The notes under the pieces: generated by a model
Database searches by the model: none
The model's input: only the letters and a program-made list of their open reading frames with translations
What the model was told of the DNA's origin: nothing
Translations under genes and position numbers: made by a program
NCBI GenBank assembly: GCA_003543035.1
Contig: DPJL01000185.1
Span: 9,742 to 16,950, forward strand
Direction: 5' to 3'
Length of the DNA stretch: 7,209 nucleotides
From: Micromonosporaceae bacterium
GTDB taxonomy: Bacteria > Actinomycetota > Actinomycetes > Mycobacteriales > Micromonosporaceae
Shown here: positions 1-5,673 of the stretch, one piece after another
Layout: each line of letters starts with the position of its first letter
How positions within the stretch are numbered: position 1 is the stretch's first letter

Positions 1-25
1 AGTCAGCTAGCGGTTCCGGGTTGAG

Positions 26-853
26 TCAGGAAGTCGCGGCGCGACGAGCCGAGCGGCGACGGGTGCGCAGCTGGCCCAGGACCACGAAAGCGAGAGAAAT
101 CAGGAACATCGCGCTGGCGACCGCATTGATCTGCGGTGGAATGCCGCGCTGGTTGGATCCCCAAATGAACATGGGAAAGGTGACCGTCTGCCCCGACGTG
201 AAGTTGGTGATGATGAAGTCATCGAAGCTCAGCGAGAAACAGAGCAGTGCGGCCGCGACGATGCCGGGCAGCACCAAGGGCAAGGTGACCAAACGGAACG
301 CCTGCAACGGCGTTGCGTAGAGGTCCATCGCCGCCTCCTGCAACTTCGGATCCATGCCCGTCAGCCGCGCCTTAACGGTGACTACCACAAATGATATGCA
401 GAACATGACATGTGCGATGAGGATCGTCAAGAAGCCGGGCTGCAGACCCATCGCCAGAAACAAGGTCAGCAGAGACGTGCCCATCACGATCTCGGGCGTG
501 GCCATCGGCAGGAAGATCAGGGTATTCACCGCCGGACGGCCGAAGAAACGATGCCGCACCAACGCGAAGGAGATCAACGTACCCAGGATCGTGGAGATCA
601 CGGTCGCCAGGAAACCGATCTGAATACTCAGCGTCAGTGACTCCCGCAGACCCGACGCGCCGAAGATGTCGGTCCAGTTGTCCCAGGTGAACGTGAAGCG
701 ATCGAGATCGAGCACGTAGGTGGTGGCCCGGCTGCCCGGCTTGTTGAAGGACAACAGCATGATCACCCCGACTGGGATGAACAGGTAGAGCAGCACGAGC
801 AGGCCGATCGCCATCACCCAGTGCCGCGCGATCCAGCGCCCGACGCGGAACAC
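26..853 (-). CDS. potC: Spermidine/putrescine ABC transporter permease PotC
   Basis: This is the second inner-membrane permease of a polyamine importer, pairing with PotB to form the channel driven by PotA. The 275-residue protein has the PotC plan: an N-terminal membrane helix (about 14-36), a periplasmic-side loop with an aromatic-rich stretch, then helices at about 74-98, 109-134, 139-160, 192-212 and 244-261, and a basic Arg-rich tail. The cytoplasmic EAA loop that docks on the ATPase is at 173-192 (EAAMDLYA through LP). The usual Gly at the seventh position of the loop is Tyr179. The start is GTG at 853, one base after the potB stop (TGAGGTG), so translation is probably coupled to potB. 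A less likely start is ATG at residue 14. The gene is intact and is the last operon gene visible; the 25 bases after its stop hold nothing recognisable. Confidence 0.95.
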   Translation of the reverse strand: MFRVGRWIARHWVMAIGLLVLLYLFIPVGVIMLLSFNKPGSRATTYVLDLDRFTFTWDNWTDIFGASGLRESLTLSIQIGFLATVISTILGTLISFALVRHRFFGRPAVNTLIFLPMATPEIVMGTSLLTLFLAMGLQPGFLTILIAHVMFCISFVVVTVKARLTGMDPKLQEAAMDLYATPLQAFRLVTLPLVLPGIVAAALLCFSLSFDDFIITNFTSGQTVTFPMFIWGSNQRGIPPQINAVASAMFLISLAFVVLGQLRTRRRSARRAATS

Positions 854-854
854 C

Positions 855-1703
855 TCACACCACCTCGTCCGTGCCGGCTCGGCGTACGTAGCTGACGACC
901 ATGACCAGAATGATCGCCATCAGCAGGAAGGACAGGGCCGCTCCGACCGGGTACTCGTTGGTGACAAGGAATTTGGATTGAATGACCTTGCCAATCATCT
1001 GCGTATTCGGGTTGCCCAGCAGCTCAGCGTTCACGTAGTCGCCCGCCGCGGGGATAAACGTCAGCAGCGTGCCCGCAACAACGCCCGGCATCGACAGCGG
1101 CAGCGTAACCCGGAAAAACGTGCGCACCGGCCCGTGGAAGAGGTCGGCCGACGCCTCGAGCAAGCGCGTGTCCACCTTCTCCAGGCTCGCATAAAGCGGC
1201 AGCACCATGAACGGGATGAAGTTGTAGGTGAGCCCGGCGATCACCGCGAACTCGGTTGCCAGCAACCTTCCGTCCGGATCCATCAGATGGACTGCCTTCA
1301 GGAAACCGACGAGCGGCCCGCTGTCGCCCAGGATCGCCTTCCACGCATAGGTTCGCACCAGAAAGCTCGTGAAAAACGGGGCTATCACCCCGATCAGCAT
1401 CAGTGCCTTCCATCGCCCGCCTTTAAGAGCAATGGCATATGCCAGCGGGTACCCGATGAGCAGACAAGCGAGCGTGGCAAGCAACGCATACCAGAGCGAG
1501 CGCCAAACCTGTGCGCTGTAATGCCGCCAGCCATCGAGATAGTTGGTCCAAAGTGGAGCGATCGGATGGTAGCCCTGCTCGAAGGAGCCTTCGTACACGC
1601 TGAACTCGAACAGTCGCGCCACCGGGAGCACAAAGAACACCGCCAGCCAAAGCAAGCCCGGCAGCAGCAATGCATACGGGACCCATTTGCGTAACCGGCC
1701 CAT
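855..1703 (-). CDS. potB: Spermidine/putrescine ABC transporter permease PotB
   Basis: This is the first inner-membrane permease of the polyamine importer. The 282-residue protein has six predicted membrane helices (about 8-28, 67-92, 100-122, 150-172, 203-225 and 252-272), the standard fold of this type I importer family. The EAA loop runs from Glu183 to the LP at 201-202 and contacts PotA; its seventh residue, normally Gly, is Phe189. The frame stays open upstream to 1985, but that stretch is an Arg/His-rich shadow of potA. The start at 1703 gives the family length and a hydrophobic N-terminus. Its ATG shares one base with the potA stop (TGATG), and a purine-rich GGGAG lies just before it, so it is translationally coupled to potA. 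No lesions are seen. Confidence 0.95.
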   Translation of the reverse strand: MGRLRKWVPYALLLPGLLWLAVFFVLPVARLFEFSVYEGSFEQGYHPIAPLWTNYLDGWRHYSAQVWRSLWYALLATLACLLIGYPLAYAIALKGGRWKALMLIGVIAPFFTSFLVRTYAWKAILGDSGPLVGFLKAVHLMDPDGRLLATEFAVIAGLTYNFIPFMVLPLYASLEKVDTRLLEASADLFHGPVRTFFRVTLPLSMPGVVAGTLLTFIPAAGDYVNAELLGNPNTQMIGKVIQSKFLVTNEYPVGAALSFLLMAIILVMVVSYVRRAGTDEVV

Positions 1704-2791
1704 CACTCCCGCCCGAGGAGGAATGCGTGCCCGGACTGCCAGTGCACGGCCACCTCGGCGCCCGCGCGCAAGGGATCGTTCAACGTGGCATTGGGCTCGA
1801 AGACGGAAAGCTCTTGCCCCCAGGGCGCTCGGACCAGGTACTGCGTAGAAAGTCCAGTGAATGAGGCATCGGTGATGACTACGGGTATGCCGATGTGGCC
1901 GGCCGGAACCTCGGTCAGCCCTTGCGCCAGATGAAGCTTCTCCGGCCTGATCCCGAGCAGCGCGGCGCCGTCGGTCACCCGGCATCGAGCTGTCGGCACC
2001 GCGAGCCGATTGCCATACCCCTCAACGGTTACGTGGTCGCCGGACATGCCGGTGACCGTGCTCTCGATCAGATTCGACTGGCCGAGGAAGTTGGCCACGA
2101 ATGCGGTTGCCGGATACTCGTACATCTGCGCCGGCGGCCCAAGCTGTTCCAACTTCCCCGCATTCATCACCGCGACCGTATCGGCCATGGTCATGGCCTC
2201 TTCCTGGTCGTGGGTGACATGGACGAAAGTAACGCCCACCTCGGTTTGAATGCGCTTGAGCTCCACTTGCATCTGCCGGCGCAGCTTCAGATCGAGCGCC
2301 CCGAGCGGCTCGTCGAGCAGCAGCACCTCCGGCTGGTTGATCAGTGCCCGGGCCAGCGCTACTCGCTGTTGCTGGCCACCGGAAAGCTGCGCCGGCCGGC
2401 GCGGGCCGAAGCCGTCGAGCTGGACCAGGCCGAGCATCTGGTCGACCTTCACCTTCGCCGCCGCGCGGGAAACGCCCTTGCGGCGCAAGCCAAACGCGAC
2501 GTTGTCGGCGACCGACATGTGCGGGAAGAGGGCATAGCTCTGGAAGACCGTGTTGACCGGCCGCTTATAGGGACGCAGCCGGGTGACATCGTTGCCACCC
2601 AGCATGATGCGCCCTGCCGTCGGCTCTTCCAGCCCGGCCACCATCCGCAGGGTGGTGGTCTTCCCGCAGCCCGACGCACCCAGCAGGGCGAAGAACGACC
2701 CACTCGGAATCGTCAAACTGAGATCGTCTACCGCCGTGACGTCGCCGAACAGTTTGGTCACGCCTTCGATGTGGAGGTCCTGCGCTGCCAC
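1703..2791 (-). CDS. potA: Spermidine/putrescine ABC transporter ATP-binding protein PotA
   Basis: This is the cytoplasmic ATPase that powers the PotB-PotC channel, probably as a dimer. The 362-residue protein has every ABC ATPase motif in order: Walker A GASGCGKT (38-45), Q-loop Gln84 in FQSYALFP, signature LSGGQ (136-140), Walker B VLLLDEP (156-162), D-loop ALD (165-167) and switch His194 in HVTHD. Residues from about 235 onward form a C-terminal TOBE-type regulatory domain, including the GIRPEKL stretch typical of the PotA/MalK/CysA group. The start is GTG at 2791, immediately after the TAG of potD and in the same frame. That stop blocks any longer start, and a GGGG stretch upstream is the only ribosome-site candidate. 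Its place between potD and potB, with no gaps, makes polyamine specificity the best reading. The gene is intact. Confidence 0.97.
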   Translation of the reverse strand: MAAQDLHIEGVTKLFGDVTAVDDLSLTIPSGSFFALLGASGCGKTTTLRMVAGLEEPTAGRIMLGGNDVTRLRPYKRPVNTVFQSYALFPHMSVADNVAFGLRRKGVSRAAAKVKVDQMLGLVQLDGFGPRRPAQLSGGQQQRVALARALINQPEVLLLDEPLGALDLKLRRQMQVELKRIQTEVGVTFVHVTHDQEEAMTMADTVAVMNAGKLEQLGPPAQMYEYPATAFVANFLGQSNLIESTVTGMSGDHVTVEGYGNRLAVPTARCRVTDGAALLGIRPEKLHLAQGLTEVPAGHIGIPVVITDASFTGLSTQYLVRAPWGQELSVFEPNATLNDPLRAGAEVAVHWQSGHAFLLGRE

Positions 2792-4009
2792 CTACGCCCC
2801 GATCGCTGCCTGGAACTTGCGCTGATAGTCCCGCTCATCCGTGTCGCTCAGCGACTTGAAGACCTTCAGCTTCTTCTGCATCTCGGCGTCGGGGAAGATG
2901 AGCGGATTCTCGACCAGGTCCGGGTCGACATCCTTCATCGCCTCCTGCGCCCCCACCACTGGGCACACGTAATTCACGAATGCGGCAAGCTCGGCTGCGA
3001 CCTTCGGGTCGTAGTAGTGGTCCAGCACCGCTTGCGCGTTTGCCGCGTGGGTCGCCGATTGCGGGATCAGGGCGTTGTCACTCCAGATCAGCATGCCCTC
3101 GTCGGGCGTGATGAACTTGATCTTCTCGTCCTCCGTGGCCAACTGGATCACGTCACCGGACCAGGCGATGCATGCGGCGATATCCCCCTTGGGCAACTCC
3201 TCCTTGTAGTCGTTGCCGGTGAAGCGGCGGATCTGTCCACTTGCGACAGCCTTCTTCAGTTTCTCAAGCGCCGCATCGAAATCGGCGGCTGTGAAGTTGG
3301 CCGGATCCTTGTCCATCGACAGCAGCAGCAGACCCATCGTGTCGTGCATCTCGGTCAGGCAGGTCACCTTGCCCTTGAGATCGGGCCGGGTCAGCAGCTC
3401 GTCGATGGTGCGAACCTCTTTGGTCACGTTGGTGTTGACCGCGATCCCGGTCATGCCCGCCTGCCACGGCATGGCATATTCCTGCTTCGGATCGAAGTCG
3501 CGGCCCTTCATGGAGGGCGCGAGGTTCTTGACGAAATTCGGCGCCTTGTCCAGGCTCAGCTTCTGCGCCCACCCGTTGCGAATGAAGCGAGCCGCCATCC
3601 AGTCGGTGAAGACGACGATGTCGCGATCGATGGTCTGGCACGCCGCCAGCTGAGCCCGGATCTTGCCGTAGAACTCGTTGTTGTCATTGATATCGGCGGT
3701 GTATTTGACCTCGATACCGGTCTTGGTGGTGAACGCCTTGAGCGTCGGGTGCTCCTCGACATTCTTCTCGTCCTCGTCCAGATATCCGGTCCAGTTGGAG
3801 AAGACGACCCTGCGTTCCGATGCGGAGACATCGGCCGCCGGGGTGCACTTCGGCCCGGCCGAGCCGGACGGATTGGTGGAGGTTCCTTTGGTGCCGCAGG
3901 CGGCCAGGGCGCCACCGGCCAACACCAGCGCACCGGCGCCCAGCACAGAACGCCTGGTGGACAGCAGACGCGCGAGGGCACGAGCTTCGGGGGAGAGGGG
4001 TGTCTTCAT
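2792..4009 (-). CDS. potD: Spermidine/putrescine-binding lipoprotein PotD
   Basis: This extracytoplasmic binding protein captures polyamines and delivers them to PotB/PotC. The 405-residue precursor has a twin-arginine-like signal (STRRSVLGAG, 17-26) ending in a lipobox LAAC at 35-38, so mature Cys38 should be lipidated and anchored in the outer face of the membrane. A Thr/Ser/Pro-rich linker follows, then the bacterial solute-binding fold starting at FSNWTGYLDEDE (about 70-81). By comparison with E. coli PotD, Trp309 and Asp311 in the IWSD motif match the ligand-contacting Trp/Asp pair, Trp283 sits in the other aromatic position, and Glu220/Asp223 are likely amine ligands. This alignment is from memory. 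The ATG at 4009 is preceded by a good ribosome site. The gene starts 17 bases after the stop of the ruined dehydrogenase gene and leads the transporter genes. It is intact. Substrate choice between putrescine and spermidine cannot be decided. Confidence 0.96.
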   Translation of the reverse strand: MKTPLSPEARALARLLSTRRSVLGAGALVLAGGALAACGTKGTSTNPSGSAGPKCTPAADVSASERRVVFSNWTGYLDEDEKNVEEHPTLKAFTTKTGIEVKYTADINDNNEFYGKIRAQLAACQTIDRDIVVFTDWMAARFIRNGWAQKLSLDKAPNFVKNLAPSMKGRDFDPKQEYAMPWQAGMTGIAVNTNVTKEVRTIDELLTRPDLKGKVTCLTEMHDTMGLLLLSMDKDPANFTAADFDAALEKLKKAVASGQIRRFTGNDYKEELPKGDIAACIAWSGDVIQLATEDEKIKFITPDEGMLIWSDNALIPQSATHAANAQAVLDHYYDPKVAAELAAFVNYVCPVVGAQEAMKDVDPDLVENPLIFPDAEMQKKLKVFKSLSDTDERDYQRKFQAAIGA

Positions 4010-4017
4010 GTGAGGAG

Positions 4018-4023
4018 CCCTTC
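4018..4023 (-). promoter_or_regulatory. Ribosome binding site of potD
   Basis: On the minus strand this reads GAAGGG, eight bases before the potD ATG at 4009, which is an ideal spacing. It fixes the potD start and shows that potD can be translated independently of the defunct gene in front of it. An unusually AT-rich patch (reads GATATTTAATAG, about 4036-4047) lies just upstream. It could hold a -10 element, but no convincing -35 accompanies it. Confidence 0.7.
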
Positions 4024-5095
4024 AAGCTAGCCGCTATTAAATATCGTTCGGTGCCACGGCTTCTCGGCCACAGCCGTCCGGTCGTACATCACATGCTTGA
4101 TCTGCGTGTATTCGTCGAACGAGTAGCTCGACATGTCCGCCGCATTTCGGCCGATGATCGGGATGTGGTCGTTCACCCAGACACAGCCGGCGCGCAGTTC
4201 TTTCGTTGCCCATAGCGATCGATGCACATTAGCGGTCCAAACACTCGCGGCCAGACCTTAGGGGGTGTCATTGGCGAGTCCTAGGCCTTCGGCGTCGGAT
4301 TCGAACGGCAACACCACCAGTACCGGCCCGAATACCTCGGACTGCACGATCTCGTTGCTCTGAATCGCGCCGATGATCAGAGTCGGCTCGTAGTGGGCGC
4401 CGTTGCGTTTGCCACCGGTGATCACTTGAGCTCCAGCTTCCCGGGCCCGGTCCACGAAACCCGCCACGCGCTCGCATTGCAGCATGGTCACCAGCGGGCC
4501 GAGGTCGGTGGCCGGATCCATCGGATCCCCCAGCCGCACCTTCTGGAATAGGTTTGCCACCCGGCCGACAAACGCGTCGAAGAGCGGGCGCTGCATGTAG
4601 GCCCGAGTAGCAGCCGTGCAGTCCTGCCCAGTGTTGATCAGCGCACCGGCCACCGCGCCATGAGCGGCCGCTTCCAGGTCGGCATCGTCGAAGACCACGA
4701 ACGGTGCCTTGCCGCCTAGCTCGAGGTGGACTCGCCCCCGCCGCTTTGCCCTCGAGATTGCGAGCCGCACCCGCGAAGAAGGAGGTGTTGTCGATGGGTG
4801 CCCAGCACGTCGAATTCGGTCGCCAACCGGATCGGTTTGCCCGTCTGAGCCACCTCGGCCTTGGCGAAATCATCGGCCCACTCGGTCAGGATCGCCGTGA
4901 GCCGGGTCAACGCCGCTGAGCGCTCCCCGGCGTACTTCCAGACCACTCTGGGAAGGCACCACGAGCGGCGGCTACGGCATTGTGCACGTCTCCGGGCCGG
5001 CCAGCTCGAACTCGCGCACGACCGCACCCGTTGCCGGGTTGGTGACCGCGAAACGCTCACCCGAAGGGATTCCGTGGCTAAACTCTGCGGAGACC

Positions 5096-5106
5096 ACGAA
5101 TTTCGT
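5096..5106. promoter_or_regulatory. Candidate regulator operator, site 1 (lrp/dehydrogenase divergent region)
   Basis: ACGAATTTCGT is a perfect palindrome: five-base arms around one central T. It sits 15 bases before the lrp start and at or just before the old start of the divergent dehydrogenase gene. Its arms match those of a second palindrome before the aminotransferase at the pattern ACGRA-N-TYCGT, and over 15 bases the two sites agree at 10. Lrp/AsnC proteins typically bind palindromes of about this size and regulate themselves and adjacent divergent genes. The assignment to the neighbouring regulator is inference. Confidence 0.45.
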
Positions 5107-5111
5107 TACGT

Positions 5112-5116
5112 GAGGG
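5112..5116 (+). promoter_or_regulatory. Ribosome binding site of the Lrp/AsnC regulator
   Basis: GAGGG lies four bases before the ATG at 5121. The spacing is slightly short, but this is the only purine-rich element near the 5' end of the regulator gene, and it supports the 165-residue start over the internal ATG near 5177. Confidence 0.5.
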
Positions 5117-5120
5117 CAAC

Positions 5121-5618
5121 ATGACTGACGCACCCCGGGGTACCCGCCAACACCTTCAGCTCGAGCACGCCAATCATGCCCTGCTCGATGAGACGGCCAA
5201 GCTGATCATCAAGCAGCTTCAGGAGGACGGGCGTCGCCCGTACGCCACGATCGGCCGAGCGGTCGGTCTGAGCGAGGCAGCGGTAAGGCAGCGGGTGCAA
5301 CGGCTGATCGAGGCGGGCGTCATGCAGATCGTGGCGGTCACCGACCCGCTCCAGCTGGGGCTGGGCCGTCAGGCCATGATCGGGGTGCGGACCAGCGGCG
5401 ACCTGGAGGCGATCGCGGATCAGCTGGCGAAGATCGAAGAGGTCGACTACGTCGTCATCACCGCCGGTTCCTACGACATCTTTGTCGAGGCGGTCTGCAA
5501 GAACGACGCTCACCTGCTCGAGATCCTGCAAGAGGTGCGAAACGTGCGTGGGGTCAACGAGGCAGAGGTCTTCGTGTACCTGTCCCTACGCAAACAGACC
5601 TATTCATGGGGCGCGTAA
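5121..5618 (+). CDS. Lrp/AsnC-family transcriptional regulator
   Basis: This is a DNA-binding regulator of 165 residues, normal for the family. After about 20 poorly conserved residues, a winged helix-turn-helix spans about 22-75: LDETAKLIIKQLQEDGR leads in, and IGRAVGLSEAAVRQRVQRL is the recognition helix region. A RAM (Lrp ligand-binding and oligomerisation) domain spans about 82-160, with the VDYVVITAGSYDIFVE strand-turn and the EVFVYLSLRKQTYSWG tail seen in regulators next to class III aminotransferases. It is transcribed away from the dehydrogenase/pot operon and towards the aminotransferase, so it probably controls the whole locus in response to a polyamine, amino acid or breakdown intermediate. 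The ligand cannot be read from sequence. It probably works as a dimer or higher oligomer on palindromic sites such as the two listed. No lesion is visible, although both flanking catabolic genes are damaged. Confidence 0.93.
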   Translation: MTDAPRGTRQHLQLEHANHALLDETAKLIIKQLQEDGRRPYATIGRAVGLSEAAVRQRVQRLIEAGVMQIVAVTDPLQLGLGRQAMIGVRTSGDLEAIADQLAKIEEVDYVVITAGSYDIFVEAVCKNDAHLLEILQEVRNVRGVNEAEVFVYLSLRKQTYSWGA

Positions 5619-5625
5619 CTTTTCA

Positions 5626-5640
5626 CAACGGAATCCGTTG
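5626..5640. promoter_or_regulatory. Candidate regulator operator, site 2 (before the aminotransferase)
   Basis: CAACGGAATCCGTTG is a perfect 15-base palindrome with seven-base arms around one central A, eight bases after the lrp stop. Its core ACGGAATCCGT shares the ACGRA-N-TYCGT pattern with the site at 5096-5106. It overlaps a possible -35 element (TTGCGC, 5638-5643), a location suited to repression. It is not followed by a T-run, so a terminator is unlikely. Confidence 0.5.
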
Positions 5641-5666
5641 CGCTTTGGCAAATGTTCTGCGATAAC
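5638..5666 (+). promoter_or_regulatory. Possible promoter of the aminotransferase gene
   Basis: TTGCGC (5638-5643) and GATAAC (5661-5666) are separated by 17 bases, resembling a sigma-70-type -35/-10 pair. Each matches consensus only partly, and the -10 lacks the strongly preferred final T. The -10 ends seven bases before the GTG at 5674, so transcription could begin at the start codon and give a leaderless mRNA, which is common in actinobacteria. No strong ribosome site precedes the GTG. Confidence 0.3.
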
Positions 5667-5673
5667 CGTAGGC

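Larger units (their letters stand above)
4027..5122 (-). pseudogene. Decayed aldehyde dehydrogenase (probable gamma-aminobutyraldehyde dehydrogenase)
   Basis: The intact enzyme would oxidise 4-aminobutanal to GABA with NAD, the step after putrescine transamination. Family blocks are recognisable in order but in different frames: an N-terminal TNPATGAVVREF block (about 5060-5020), NAVAAARGAFPEW (about 4980-4940), ERSAALTRL and TGKPIRLATEFDVLG (about 4922-4800), DNTSFFAGAARNLEG (about 4793-4748), LELGGKAPFVVFDDAD (about 4728-4680), the catalytic-Cys motif GQDCTA (about 4630-4613), EVFGPVLVVLPF (about 4340-4306) and VWVNDHIPI, then SSYSFDEYTQIKHVM (about 4176-4090). Lesions: single-base shifts near 4990, 4925-4928 and 4796-4798; about 115 codons lost near 4732-4747, including the PWNYP, KPSE and TGS cofactor-binding motifs; a TAA at 4258-4260 where Tyr is expected; and about 10 codons lost at 4138-4152, removing the SEMPHGG block. 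The ancestral start is unclear; an ATG at 5122 or a GTG near 5097 are options. It is not functional. It would once have led the potDABC operon. Confidence 0.93.

Noticed and set aside
304..316. Perfect palindrome GCAACGGCGTTGC
   Set aside because: It lies inside potC coding for conserved residues near the EAA loop and has arms unlike ACGRA-N-TYCGT; probably coincidence.
978..1694. A 238-codon plus-strand frame over potB
   Set aside because: Antisense shadow of potB with a Gln/Arg/His-rich translation and no start context.
1704..1985. N-terminal extension of PotB to 1985
   Set aside because: The 94 extra residues are Arg/His-rich, lie wholly within potA, and are absent from the family; the ATG at 1703 overlaps the potA stop in a normal coupled arrangement.
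1895..4030. A 711-codon plus-strand open frame running antisense to potA and potD
   Set aside because: It follows the complementary codon positions of two clearly real genes, a standard artefact of high GC3. The translation is His/Arg/Leu-rich with no recognisable domain.
4027..4227. A separate small protein of 66 residues
   Set aside because: It is the C-terminal piece of the dehydrogenase, in the same frame as the piece upstream of the TAA at 4258-4260, and shows clear family sequence (VWVNDHIPI, EYTQIKHVM).
5626..5640. The 15-base palindrome as the terminator of lrp
   Set aside because: There is no T-run on the plus strand after it, the loop would be too small, and it fits an operator overlapping a promoter better.
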